Below are positions 9,001 to 16,854 of a DNA stretch of 34,371 bases, in pieces (position 1 is the first letter of the stretch; every line of letters starts with the position of its first letter). Source of the DNA: Candidatus Peribacteria bacterium (lineage in GTDB: Bacteria > Patescibacteriota > Gracilibacteria > Peribacterales > Peribacteraceae); NCBI GenBank assembly GCA_943354555.1, contig CALRCM010000007.1, positions 1 to 34,371 of the forward strand, in the 5' to 3' direction. The position numbers and the translations under genes were made by a program. The notes under the pieces are model-generated. The model did no database searches. It saw only the letters and a list, made by a program, of their open reading frames with translations, and was not told the origin of the DNA.

Positions 9001-9251
9001 TGGACTCCGGCGTAAACAGGGAAGAGGTGGTGATGACGCTTGGCTCCCGCGTGACGGCGAAAGAAATCATGCAGCTTGTTGCGCTGCACCCTCAATGGAG
9101 GATTTCGGGCGCACAACTCCGTATGCATTTCGGGGAACTGAAAAAAGAATCAGGAGAAACCGATGCACAGTGGCTGAAGGGACTGACGCAGCAGGTGGGG
9201 TTACTGAAGAAGGAGGAGAAGAAAGGGAAGGAGGGAAGAAAAAGTAGCTAG
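6060..9251 (+). CDS. mfd: Transcription-repair coupling factor Mfd
   Basis: A 1063-aa Mfd, which uses ATP to push stalled RNA polymerase off DNA lesions and recruits UvrA. N-terminal UvrB-like domains span about residues 1-340, followed by the RNA-polymerase interacting domain with [18 protein letters not shown] (about 380). The RecG-type SF2 translocase follows: Walker [17 protein letters not shown], the DEEQ box [42 protein letters not shown] and [18 protein letters not shown]-terminal Mfd domain (about 910-1020) and a Lys-rich tail ([12 protein letters not shown]) end it. It is somewhat shorter than E. coli Mfd (1148 aa). The start is GTG at 6060 with no SD. A possible weak terminator separates it from the upstream gene. 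Confidence 0.97.
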   Translation: MDPLLFLGSRTHRDLADALHARGSLVLSGASNETAKALLIGAILGHTPRSGFLVTDDESHAEALEHWLHFFGVSSVRLTPTENEAGEIVPEALRTFLLGMRGGEAPFTLVPRDVWEAQFPAFTELQASALRFTAGDKVDFTACVEKLIAMGYVHGDDRFLRPGQYRRIGDVFEVYPVQSFHTYRLTLEFDCIEKIVALDPEDPSIVRREQESLEVWPIVYQHMQPLCEQVPASHFLVLDDQDDVAAPEGIDTLRFTPFPEGAEHHVHLRYLSVMKFYTLTDFLNDVRDKLAQDWTLFVVTKRIEELKGICTEEHIPFTQELERRPGAITIVPAEVNDLLPHSLQNPDLKIALLTDREIFSLRKAGRERSVQKLSLDFITSLVPGDFVVHMEHGIGHFAGMTEKEVDETVREYLELTYAEGDKLFVPVDQADKLSKYVYEEGNEPVLTRLGTNDWKKIQGRLHEETKKIAEELLKIYALRAKARGHSYGPDTDVIKKFAEAFPYQETPGQTKAIEDIRHDMEDGHPMDRLICGDVGFGKTEVAMRAAFKAVKDGKQVAVLAPITILAQQHFDSFQKRMEGFNVRIDMLSRFRSPAQQRVTLERLRKGDIDIVIGTHRLIQDDVQFLNLGLLIIDEEQRFGVKQKEKFKEMRASIDILTLTATPIPRTLNLGLHKLRDITTITTPPPGRLPIITEVRKFSDILMREAIMTELKRAGQIYVLHNRVETIDAFADKLRLLVPKAKFVVGHGQLKPETLEERILAFKNGEFDVLVSSTIIENGIDLPRANTLIVNEAERFGLSQLYQLRGRVGRSKLQAYAYFLYHGQKLHDDAKKRLRAIVEACELGSGFQVAMRDLEIRGAGEILGAEQSGAMQTVGVSHYLRMLKSAVEELKSGGTPDVEQEVAVEILLPVTALLPSFYIPDEGERISVYQKLAGSENVSILAEFDKDLTEEYGKMPKQVENLFSILRLKLSCRSAGVHRIKMDSGVNREEVVMTLGSRVTAKEIMQLVALHPQWRISGAQLRMHFGELKKESGETDAQWLKGLTQQVGLLKKEEKKGKEGRKSS

Positions 9252-9294
9252 ATCATGTGCGCTTGCGAGCGACTCTTCGCTGTTCATTCGTGCT

Positions 9295-9300
9295 ATACTT
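9295..9300 (+). promoter_or_regulatory. -10 TATACT, suggests a leaderless transcript
   Basis: TATACT inside GTGCTATACT ends 6 bp before the ATG at 9307, so transcription would begin at or next to the start codon. There is no SD. A good -35 is not seen. It would drive the HEPN/MNT pair independently of mfd. Confidence 0.45.
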
Positions 9301-9306
9301 TCTCAT

Positions 9307-9690
9307 ATGACGGAAGATGAAGTTATTGCACATTGGCGGAAAGGATCTTCAAACGAGGTGCAATCTGCAAAGTTGCTCTGTGCCGGAGGGCAGTACGCTG
9401 GTGCGCTTTTTCACTGCCATCTCGCTGTAGAAAAAGCTCTAAAAGCTCTCTATATGGAACATCGTAATAAAGAAGCCCCCCTCACACATGACTTGCTTCA
9501 GATTGCCTTGCAAATAGAGCGACCATGGACGGAAGCAGATAAGAAACTTTTTGCGGATCTTACAGGCTACGCGGTTGCTGCGCGGTACGATGATCCATTA
9601 TGGGCCGAGAGAGAGGCGACAGTCATAAATGTCCATCGATGGATGGAGCGCATCGAATCACTTCTTTCCACATTTTTTCATGCAGCGTAG
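9307..9690 (+). CDS. HEPN-domain protein (toxin-like partner of MNT)
   Basis: A 127-aa all-helical HEPN protein (PF05168-like). Visible marks are the repeated-helix core QSAKLLCAGGQYAGALFHCH, AVEKALKALYMEH, LTHDLLQIALQ and YAVAARYDDP. In HEPN/MNT modules the HEPN member is usually the toxin, often an RNase. The canonical RX4-6H motif is not clear here (RNKEAPLTH has seven residues between R and H), so nuclease activity is uncertain. It overlaps the next gene by 11 bp, supporting a two-gene operon. The ATG lies just after a -10 box, so the mRNA may be leaderless. Confidence 0.85.
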   Translation: MTEDEVIAHWRKGSSNEVQSAKLLCAGGQYAGALFHCHLAVEKALKALYMEHRNKEAPLTHDLLQIALQIERPWTEADKKLFADLTGYAVAARYDDPLWAEREATVINVHRWMERIESLLSTFFHAA

Positions 9691-9991
9691 TGAGGGTCTA
9701 TCACTGGCTAAAAAATTCAAAGAGCTACTCATTGCTCGCGGGTACCCCATAGAGCGCGTCGTGCTCTATGGATCAGTAGCAAAGGGAACCGCTCGTGTAG
9801 ACAGTGATATCGATATCGCCGTAGTCACACATTCTTTCCTCCCATCACGCATTCGTGAAGGGGGGGATATTCTTCTTGCAAGCAAGGATATCGACTTACG
9901 CATTGAGACAGTGACGCTGCATCCAGAAGACTTCGCCCGCCCTTTTTTTACTCTTGCGCATGAGATTGAAACGACAGGAATAGAGGTTTGA
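9680..9991 (+). CDS. MNT-type nucleotidyltransferase (antitoxin-like)
   Basis: A 103-aa minimal nucleotidyltransferase. The motif VVLYGSVAKGTARVDSDIDIAVV carries the GSx..G and DxD signature of the polymerase-beta fold, with a further catalytic-type Asp in KDIDLRIETV. In the best-studied HEPN/MNT pairs the MNT protein neutralises HEPN by adding AMP. I start it at the ATG at 9680 (MQRSEGLSLAKKF), which overlaps the HEPN gene end; the ORF track extends further upstream with an unlikely Phe/His-rich N-terminus. It could also be a stand-alone stabilisation module. Confidence 0.85.
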   Translation: MQRSEGLSLAKKFKELLIARGYPIERVVLYGSVAKGTARVDSDIDIAVVTHSFLPSRIREGGDILLASKDIDLRIETVTLHPEDFARPFFTLAHEIETTGIEV

Positions 9992-10006
9992 ATCAAAAAT
10001 GGCCCA

Positions 10007-10035
10007 TTGTAGGAATATCGATTTTCCTGTACAAT
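10007..10035 (+). promoter_or_regulatory. Promoter TTGTAG-N17-TACAAT
   Basis: A -35-like TTGTAG (10007-10012), a 17-bp spacer and -10 TACAAT (10030-10035) form the best promoter match in the window. The start would be near 10042, giving a leader of about 15 nt before the ATG at 10057. Confidence 0.5.
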
Positions 10036-10056
10036 ATGGAGATTTCACAAACACCC

Positions 10057-10395
10057 ATGACGACCACTACGCAGACGGCCGCAGTTCCTATCGTTCATAA
10101 CGGTCAGGAAATGTATGACGCGATCATGAGGACGATTGAGCCGGAGCTCTGCAGTGAAGCAATCCCTCTTCTCGAAGAGAAATGCAAAAACGAAACAGAT
10201 GACCAAAAGAAAGCCCGCGCAGAGCGCTATACGAAAGCCTATGCGGAGTATGACAAGCGCGCTGCGGAATTTTTTGCCGAAGTGGGCACACAGGTAAACA
10301 AACTCAAGCGTCAGGCATTCTCTTCTGCGGAACAGAAAAATCGCAGTGAGGAAACAGCAAAAATGCAGCAACTTGAATCCCTTATCAGCTCTTAA
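10057..10395 (+). CDS. Uncharacterised 112-aa helical protein
   Basis: I do not recognise a named family. It is hydrophilic and helical with no signal peptide. The core reads as MYDAIMRTIEPELC, a charged stretch (KCKNETDDQKKARAERY), KAYAEYDKRAAEFFAEV and a Gln/Glu-rich tail. Small proteins of this general look are common in CPR genomes. The ORF track starts at a TTG at 9988; I prefer the ATG at 10057 because the promoter at 10007-10035 would start transcription after 10036. The next gene begins about 64 bp after the stop in the same direction and may be co-transcribed. Confidence 0.65.
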   Translation: MTTTTQTAAVPIVHNGQEMYDAIMRTIEPELCSEAIPLLEEKCKNETDDQKKARAERYTKAYAEYDKRAAEFFAEVGTQVNKLKRQAFSSAEQKNRSEETAKMQQLESLISS

Positions 10396-10459
10396 TTTTT
10401 CTATGCGTCATACATTCTTCTGTCGGAAAGGATTCATTGCGGAAGCGAGGTTGTGTCGC

Positions 10460-13400
10460 ATGGGAGCCGATCAACCTGAGCCAGTACCTCCAACAGAGGC
10501 AACTGCAGACCAGCCTTCTGACCTGCAAATGGGCCAGATTGATGGAGGGGAGAAAGTGGATGCCAAGATGGAAACACCAAATAAGCCCAAACCTATTGAT
10601 TGGCAGGCTATAGGGAAGGGTGCACAGGAAAACTTCAAGGTGCTTAAAGATGTTGCAACAACCAAACTCAATGAGCAGTCTGCCAACATTAAGAGATTCA
10701 GTGATCAGGCCGTAAAGATGGGCGGGGATGCCATTGGTACAGTGAAGACAAAGTATGCAGAGTGGCAAGCCTCCAAGAGCACACCAAATGCCGCCGGAGA
10801 AACTACTGCCAAGACGGAGAAGCAACAAGGAGGAGGAGATATGGGGGCGGAAATGGACGCTGTTGGAGAAAACATAAAAACGGAAGATGCGTCGGCTCCA
10901 AAAGTCGAAGCCCCCCCTGTTCCTGTTCCTCCTCTTCCTGAACCTGCCGCCCCCACCCCCCCTGCTTCTCCAGATCGGGCTGTTCCTGTTCCTCCCCTTC
11001 CAGAGGCCGTTCCTTCTAAACCCGTAAATCCTGCGGCGACTGATGCAAAAAATAAAACTAATGAAAATGGAAATCAATCGACTGATTATGGACCACAAAC
11101 ACCTGAAGAGAAGCAGAAGTTTGAAGAGGCAAAGCCAACAATAGCTCTTTTTAATAAAATTAGTGATCAGGCAAGTTCGAAATGTTTAGACTATCGTCAG
11201 GCGATTGATAATGCGACGAGACAGCAGCCGAATTTTAAATTCCTAGATGCACTCACCCCGAAAGAAGATTTGGCTATGTTGAATAGCTTAATTGCTCAAA
11301 CTGACGCAGTCCCATTATATAAAAATATATATGCAGATCTTTCACGACCGGGAAGAGAATTTGGACAACTCAATGCATTAATTTCTAAAGCACAAGAGAT
11401 GAAGGACGCGCGAAAGATTTCTCCTGCTCCGGATGCTTCTACCTCAACAGATCTTCCGCCAGATAAAAAAACCGAAAAACCTAAATCTCTCTCTGGATAC
11501 AAAAATCTTCTATATAATTTTAACATTATTAGCGACAGCGCAGTAGCAGAGATAAAGGAAGAGGTGAAAAAGGAATTAAAACTTGACCCAGAAACAGCAA
11601 AACGACCGATTAAAATTAGCGTGCAAACACCTAAAACAGGAATCACCCTAATTAAGGTTTACGATCAAGAATCGAAAAAAGAAATTGGTCAAATTGAACT
11701 AGATCAGAAGGGGGATGGGAAAATTCTAAGCGTGAAGAGGAGTGATGTGTCGTCAACTTCGGATCCAAAAGGAGCTGCAGGGAATGACAAGGTTTCGGGG
11801 GGAGAACCAAATGCAGCTGGGTTAGACAAGTCTTTACCAGCTAAGCCACAAACTTCCACTCCTGAATCGCCACTACCAGCAACACCAGGCAACAAAGAAA
11901 AGGATGTTCCCCAACCGGCAAAACCAGAAGCATCAGAAAGAAAAGATGGCAACACTGAAGCAGCAAAGGAACTGCCTCCTGCTGTCAAAGAAATAAAAGA
12001 ACATTTCAGTCAACGTTATGCAAACCTCTCTCCTGATAAACAAAAGGAGGTGATGAAGGCAATCGAAGGTATGAATCCAGAATCGGCACTTGCAATGAAG
12101 GGTGCCTATCAAACTCTCTCTCCCCAAGAGAGGGAAATATATGACAAAGCCGGACCTAAAATAGTCGAAAGACTCGCACAGCTGAGTCCGAGTGATGTGC
12201 GTCTGTATTTCCAGGCGTCCGTTGAAACAGATCCAGAGAAATATATAAAGCTTCATAATGCGATGTCGCCGGAAGGCAAGGCTGTATGCGAAAAGACCGA
12301 ATCTTCATTTTCAAAAGAGGAAAATAATGTATGGGACAAATTGGATGCGGAACATGAGAGACTCCTCCCTCAGAACCTGAAGCGATCTCCTGACCAGAAA
12401 GGTGGACGCCTCAACGATGCATTCAAAAATCTTTCTGAGTCACTCAATGCCAAGCCTGCGGACTGGGATGGCTTCTTTGCCGCTGCCGCGGAAATTATCG
12501 CAGCATTTAAAGCTATCTTTAAGCCAGGAGATGGCAGGAACACTGCAGGGGATACCGGTAATACGGGGCCTTCTGCAGGGCCGAATGATGGAGGGAATAG
12601 TTCTTCAGAGAAAGGTCCCGAGGTGCAGATTACCCGCCAGAATCGGTTGCGTAATGAGCTAAAGAATTCCACCACTGCAAATACCTCCCAAGAGCTCGTT
12701 ACTGAGAAAAAGCAGATCATCGAAAAACAGAAAGATTCCCTAAGGGGTCGCATCGAAAAAGTGGATGCAGAAACCAAAGGACTCAAAACAGACCGTGAGG
12801 GATTACAGAAAAAGATTGCCGATACTGAGGGGGCGATTGCAAAGGCCAAGCCCGAAGAGCGCGAGGCCATGCAAAGTGAACTGAGAATGGTGAAGCAGGA
12901 CATGAAGTCCCTGGACGACCGGATTACTGCACGCGAAAACGAAAGCAAATCACTGACAGAAAAGATGAATGCAGCTCCCGTCGAGATGGAAGCGGATATT
13001 AAAGAACTCGAGAGCATGAGAGAAAAACTGCAGAAACAGAAGGACGCAATGGATGTCCTTATGAGGGGCTTAAAAGAAAGGAAAAACGCGGAGGTCAACA
13101 AGGTTCTTGATGGGGTTTCTCTGGCTATTGACGAAAAGAACCTGACCTTCACCGTTACTGCCACGCCGGATGCTCAGAAGAAAATCCAGGAACTTTCTCC
13201 GGAATTGAAATTTGATAGTACGGGCAAGTGCGATCCGGAAAAATTTGCTGACGTGCTCACAAAACTTACCGATATGGCGAAGAATCAGCCTGGAGCCACG
13301 CCATCAGGCGACGCACCTCCATCTGCAGCACCAACGTCACCGGACACGTCCAGTGATATTAAAGGGGCATTGAAGGACGTTATTAAGGGAACGCTTGGTG

Positions 13401-15655
13401 ATACACAGAATATTCTCGGGGATCGCATCGGACGTGCGCAAAAAAACCTCGCTGACCAGAAAAAGGATCTCGCTGAAGTGAAGGGATCATGGAATCCGTT
13501 CCGTAACGGTGAACAGCGCAACAAAGAAAATGCCGTAAACATGCAGGAAGCTGCTCTAAAAGTTCTTCAGAGCAAAGTGGATCAACTCAAAGCCATCCCT
13601 ACGGATGATCCGAAGAAGCAGCTCGATGGCATTATGAGAATTCGCGAAGAGCTGGGCTTGCCGAAAGTTCCGCAGGAATTTGCCAAGGACTATGACACGT
13701 TTCAGAAGATGGCTTCCGAAGGAATAGACAAGAAAGACAAGAGTACGGAAGTGGACTATGCCGCACTCAATAAAGAGTTGCAGGACATCGATGCGACGCT
13801 TGCGAATGTAGAGATGGGGCTGGAGGCCCTTGATACAGCTGCCGGAACTGCTGCCAGCCTCGTTCCGTTTGGAAGTAAGGTCTATAGCTTGTCACAGATG
13901 GCAACCTATGTGGCTACAGGCAATAAAACGCCACAACAGGCAGGTGTGGATTTTGCGACCTCGTTTGTGTTTGGCAAGCTTGGAGGCAAGGTAATGGCTT
14001 CTGCCGGAGGAAAGAAACTTATTGAAAAGTATTCCATGAAATTTGCCGAGAAATTCTTCTCCAATCCGAACCTTATAAAAAAGTTTACAGATATCGCAAG
14101 CAAGAAAATATCGGGTGAAGTCATCAAGCAAGTCGATAATGTTATTGGTCTTAAGAAGGCTATTGGAGGGGCAATAAATACTGGCGCAACTACAGGGATG
14201 AAGTGGCTTAATGATGGCGGGAAATGGCTTGGAGAAAAAGGATATGCTCTGGCTGAGGATATTGCCCCCACGCTTCAAGGCCTTTCCGCTGACGTGCAAA
14301 AGCAGTTTGGCGATGGCATGAAAGCCTTTCAGGAAATCAAAACCGGCATCATGACCTCCACGGCTACAGACTTTGCTCAGGGGTATAAAGGGAAGTTCAA
14401 AGATATGTATGGTGGAGCTGTGCAAAGTGCGACGGATCAGATCAAAAAAATCCCTGGGCTTGATCCTGCAAAGGTTGATGCACTTGTGACACAGGTGACT
14501 GGAGAGCTTGAGAAGCAGTTTGATAATGCTGCAAAGACCGTCCAAGACGTCAACGACAAGGGTGCAGGAGCAGTGCTTAGAGGATTCGTCGCAGACCTTA
14601 GGGTTGTGGGTGGTGACGCCTACGAAAAGAATATCGCTCCTCTAGTAGCCAATCTGCAAGAGGGAGGGCAAAAGCTGGCTGCTGAAGGCATGCAAATGCT
14701 TAAGGCCATCAAAGAGTCCACTGCTACCGATTTCGGTAAAGGTTACAAAGAGCAGTTTGCCAAGATGTATGGCCCCAAGATTGAGCAGGCCAAGGGTCTT
14801 CTTGTGCAGGCCGGTCTCGACAAGGGTCAGGTCGACAAGTTCGTTGCAGATGTCACTGCGGGGATTGAGAAGGGGTTTGATAAAGGAACTCAGACCGTCC
14901 AGGACATCAATGACAAGGGTGCAGGCAATGTCCTCCGGAGCTTCGCAGCAGACCTCCGCGTCGTGGGTGGTGATGCCTATGACAAATATCTCGCTCCTTA
15001 CGAGAAAAATATCCGCGAAGGAGGAAGGCAGATGATGGCCGATGGCATGCAAATGCTCAATGAAATCAAGACCGGTGTGATGACCTCCACCACTCAGGAT
15101 TTTGCCAAGGGGTATAAGGAGCAATTTCAAGGACTCTACGGAGCGAAGATCGAACAAGCTAAAGGACTTCTCGTACAAGCGGGCCTGGAAAAGGGTGATG
15201 TTGATGCATTCGTCGATAACGTCACCGCAGGTATTGAGAAGCAGTTCGATGCCGGTGTAAAAACTGCCACCGAGATGCAGCAGAAGGGCGTAGCGGTTGT
15301 TCTGAGAGAATTCTCTGCGGATATGGGGACAATTGCTGAGCAGGGGTATAAGGATTACATCCAACCTCGTGTGGATAGCATGAGTGCCACTGCGCGACCG
15401 CACATGGAAAGAGCGATGAAGCAGTTTGCCAACTTTAAGGAAGGCGCTGCACAGCTCATAGCACAAGATCCGAAGCAAACTGCGCAGGAGTATGTCCAGC
15501 GACTACAGAAGGCCTACGGTCCAGCTATCGAAGCTGCACGAACAGAACTGGTACAGGCAGGGATCACTCCTGATAATGCCCAAAAATTCCTCGATGCCAC
15601 ACTGAAATCTGCACAGGATGGTTTCCAGAGAGTCGCAGCCCGTGTTCAGGGGTAA
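10460..15655 (+). CDS. Giant 1731-aa orphan protein with C-terminal tandem repeats
   Basis: I do not recognise a family. The order of regions is: hydrophilic N-terminus; Pro-rich linker with a repeated PVPPLPE motif (about residues 150-185); A/T-rich-coded helical region; Pro/Ser/Gly linker (about 430-500); globular helical part; Gly/Asn linker near 700; long coiled coil (about 745-880, KKQIIEKQKDSLRGRIEKVD onward); a Gly/Ala-rich semi-hydrophobic stretch (about 1125-1190, AASLVPFGSKVYSL) that faintly recalls pre-toxin regions of polymorphic toxins; and 3.7 tandem repeats of ~120 residues to the end. No signal peptide or clear TM helix. I chose the ATG at 10460 (GAGG nine bases upstream); the ATG at 10403 is the alternative. 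A structural or surface-associated role is possible, but function is unknown. Confidence 0.75.
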   Translation: MGADQPEPVPPTEATADQPSDLQMGQIDGGEKVDAKMETPNKPKPIDWQAIGKGAQENFKVLKDVATTKLNEQSANIKRFSDQAVKMGGDAIGTVKTKYAEWQASKSTPNAAGETTAKTEKQQGGGDMGAEMDAVGENIKTEDASAPKVEAPPVPVPPLPEPAAPTPPASPDRAVPVPPLPEAVPSKPVNPAATDAKNKTNENGNQSTDYGPQTPEEKQKFEEAKPTIALFNKISDQASSKCLDYRQAIDNATRQQPNFKFLDALTPKEDLAMLNSLIAQTDAVPLYKNIYADLSRPGREFGQLNALISKAQEMKDARKISPAPDASTSTDLPPDKKTEKPKSLSGYKNLLYNFNIISDSAVAEIKEEVKKELKLDPETAKRPIKISVQTPKTGITLIKVYDQESKKEIGQIELDQKGDGKILSVKRSDVSSTSDPKGAAGNDKVSGGEPNAAGLDKSLPAKPQTSTPESPLPATPGNKEKDVPQPAKPEASERKDGNTEAAKELPPAVKEIKEHFSQRYANLSPDKQKEVMKAIEGMNPESALAMKGAYQTLSPQEREIYDKAGPKIVERLAQLSPSDVRLYFQASVETDPEKYIKLHNAMSPEGKAVCEKTESSFSKEENNVWDKLDAEHERLLPQNLKRSPDQKGGRLNDAFKNLSESLNAKPADWDGFFAAAAEIIAAFKAIFKPGDGRNTAGDTGNTGPSAGPNDGGNSSSEKGPEVQITRQNRLRNELKNSTTANTSQELVTEKKQIIEKQKDSLRGRIEKVDAETKGLKTDREGLQKKIADTEGAIAKAKPEEREAMQSELRMVKQDMKSLDDRITARENESKSLTEKMNAAPVEMEADIKELESMREKLQKQKDAMDVLMRGLKERKNAEVNKVLDGVSLAIDEKNLTFTVTATPDAQKKIQELSPELKFDSTGKCDPEKFADVLTKLTDMAKNQPGATPSGDAPPSAAPTSPDTSSDIKGALKDVIKGTLGDTQNILGDRIGRAQKNLADQKKDLAEVKGSWNPFRNGEQRNKENAVNMQEAALKVLQSKVDQLKAIPTDDPKKQLDGIMRIREELGLPKVPQEFAKDYDTFQKMASEGIDKKDKSTEVDYAALNKELQDIDATLANVEMGLEALDTAAGTAASLVPFGSKVYSLSQMATYVATGNKTPQQAGVDFATSFVFGKLGGKVMASAGGKKLIEKYSMKFAEKFFSNPNLIKKFTDIASKKISGEVIKQVDNVIGLKKAIGGAINTGATTGMKWLNDGGKWLGEKGYALAEDIAPTLQGLSADVQKQFGDGMKAFQEIKTGIMTSTATDFAQGYKGKFKDMYGGAVQSATDQIKKIPGLDPAKVDALVTQVTGELEKQFDNAAKTVQDVNDKGAGAVLRGFVADLRVVGGDAYEKNIAPLVANLQEGGQKLAAEGMQMLKAIKESTATDFGKGYKEQFAKMYGPKIEQAKGLLVQAGLDKGQVDKFVADVTAGIEKGFDKGTQTVQDINDKGAGNVLRSFAADLRVVGGDAYDKYLAPYEKNIREGGRQMMADGMQMLNEIKTGVMTSTTQDFAKGYKEQFQGLYGAKIEQAKGLLVQAGLEKGDVDAFVDNVTAGIEKQFDAGVKTATEMQQKGVAVVLREFSADMGTIAEQGYKDYIQPRVDSMSATARPHMERAMKQFANFKEGAAQLIAQDPKQTAQEYVQRLQKAYGPAIEAARTELVQAGITPDNAQKFLDATLKSAQDGFQRVAARVQG
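14312..15652 (+). repeat. Tandem protein repeats, 3.7 units of about 120 aa
   Basis: Units begin at about 14312, 14684, 15041 and 15407 (124, 119, 122 and 82 aa). Shared blocks include DGMQML.EIKTG, DF.KGYKEQF..MYG, IEQAKGLLVQAGL, TAGIEKQFD, DKGAG.VLR and ADLRVVGGDAY. Units 2 and 3 are the most alike; the last unit is truncated and most diverged. The DNA is similar but not identical, so the duplications are not recent. Confidence 0.85.
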
Positions 15656-15660
15656 AACTG

Positions 15661-15691
15661 TTGTCTGTCAGGCCTCTCCCCGAGCTATGCT
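15661..15691 (+). promoter_or_regulatory. Probable promoter of tRNA-Leu
   Basis: TTGTCT (15661-15666) and TATGCT (15686-15691) have a 19-bp spacer; the -10 zone reads TATGCTATAC and lies 8 bp before the tRNA. The spacer is long, so the -35 is uncertain. Confidence 0.35.
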
Positions 15692-15699
15692 ATACGCAT

Positions 15700-15785
15700 G
15701 CCGAGGTGGCGAAATGGCAGACGCACCAGCCTTAGGAGCTGGCGGGAGCAATCCCATGAGGGTTCAAGTCCCTCTCTCGGCACCA
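15700..15785 (+). tRNA. tRNA-Leu (anticodon UAG)
   Basis: The 86-nt sequence folds as a class II tRNA. The acceptor stem GCCGAGG pairs with TCTCGGC (last pair G-U) and is followed by discriminator A and an encoded CCA. The anticodon stem CCAGC/GCTGG holds the loop CTTAGGA with anticodon TAG. A long variable arm (GGGAGCAATCCC) and the T-arm GAGGG-TTCAAGT-CCCTC complete it. It reads CUA and, with wobble, other CUN Leu codons. The - strand gene ends 8 bp after it, convergently. Confidence 0.97.
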
Positions 15786-15792
15786 CTTGATT

Positions 15793-16782
15793 TCACTTGA
15801 TCTCCTCTCCCGGCTTGATGTCGTGCAGGATGCGCTCACTCTCCTTTTTCGCAAATTCGCCTTTGGCTTTCCGTGCGTAATCGGCATCGCGGATTTTCTG
15901 GTGCATGGATTCCTCGAGAGTGACCAGCTCCTGTCGCTCCTTTGAGGCAATCATATCGCGGGTCAGTTTTGCTTTGGTGATAATGTCCGAGAAGGCTTTG
16001 CGGTCATCTACTTCAATCTGCGATTTGCGGTGCTGAAAGTCCTTTTCCATCTTCTGCTTCTTTGCGTTGTGTTCGGTTTGCATCCGTTCTTCCTCCCGTA
16101 TGAGCATTCCTGTGGGCAGACCCTGTAACCGCATTTTTTCGCGCTCAAATTCTCTGGCAAGCGCTTGCAGGGCATCGCGTTCCTCCATATCGATCCTCGT
16201 GCGCCTGCTGCGCGCCTCTTCGGCGATTTGCTCCTTTTGCTCACGCTCCCAGATGTCGGTGTCGCCGCGCTTTTTGCGGGCAGCATCCTCTACGCGACGC
16301 TTGGCACGCATCGTTTCTGATTCTGTCGCCTGTTTGCTGCGGAAAGCCTCTGCGTCCGCTTCCGTGCGTATCTCTCGCTCCACTTGAGCAGACTTTTCCT
16401 TCCGTTGCTCCTTGCGCATACGCAGTGCTCCTGCCTTGCGCATGTCACTGAGGTATACCTTGTGCTGCTCCGCGGCTTTCTTTTCCTCCTCTTTGCGCTT
16501 GAGCATTTTTTCCTCCTCCTCACGTTTTTTCTTCTGGAATATCTCCACCTCTCGCTTGCGTTCGTCCTCTTTCACCTTAAATTCCCGTAATCGTTTTTCG
16601 TGCTCCTCTTCAAAGATTTCCTCCTGAGCTACACCCTCGCGTACGGATTTTTCATGGACTTCGAGTTCCTGCTCCCGTTTTTCACTTTTCTTTTCGCGCC
16701 GCTCCTTCATCACTCCACGTTGCTCTTCGCCTTTTTTCATGACGGCGTCGATTTCCTTCCGGCGGTCCTTTGGGTCTGGCAT
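15793..16782 (-). CDS. Highly charged coiled-coil protein, unknown role
   Basis: A 329-aa protein made almost entirely of Glu, Lys, Arg, Gln and Ala, predicted to be one long coiled coil or single alpha helix (for example KKKREEEEKMLKRKEEEKK). There is no signal peptide, no TM segment and only one Pro-containing break (QGLPTGMLIREEERM, about residue 225). Similar low-complexity sequence is found in many unrelated proteins, so homology calls by composition would be unreliable. Scaffold or filament roles are possible. It is last in a - strand run after aspS, separated by 72 bp that contain a hairpin repeat, so it may be transcribed separately. No SD precedes the ATG. Confidence 0.7.
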   Translation of the reverse strand: MPDPKDRRKEIDAVMKKGEEQRGVMKERREKKSEKREQELEVHEKSVREGVAQEEIFEEEHEKRLREFKVKEDERKREVEIFQKKKREEEEKMLKRKEEEKKAAEQHKVYLSDMRKAGALRMRKEQRKEKSAQVEREIRTEADAEAFRSKQATESETMRAKRRVEDAARKKRGDTDIWEREQKEQIAEEARSRRTRIDMEERDALQALAREFEREKMRLQGLPTGMLIREEERMQTEHNAKKQKMEKDFQHRKSQIEVDDRKAFSDIITKAKLTRDMIASKERQELVTLEESMHQKIRDADYARKAKGEFAKKESERILHDIKPGEEIK

Positions 16783-16805
16783 GGAGAAAGGATAGGGGAA
16801 GAGGC

Positions 16806-16832
16806 TGGAGACGCAACAGCGTTGCGTCTCTA
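16806..16832. repeat. GTAGAGAC hairpin repeat after aspS
   Basis: Arms GAGACGCAAC and GTTGCGTCTC (16808-16817 and 16821-16830) pair perfectly around AGC, extended by G-T and T-A pairs. Read on the - strand it starts GTAGAGACGCAAC, matching the family at 1019 and 2436. It lies 22 bp after the aspS stop and 24 bp before the next - strand gene, so it may act as a terminator for aspS. Confidence 0.75.
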
Positions 16833-16854
16833 CGGTGGATGTTATTCCATGGCG

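Noticed and set aside
9252-9294. Terminator after mfd (CGCTTGCGAGCG)
   Set aside because: Only a 4-bp stem without a T-tract; too weak to call.
14642-15478. 278-aa - strand ORF opposite the tandem-repeat region
   Set aside because: Long only because the repeats on the other strand lack stops in this frame; the translation itself has a shadow-like composition.
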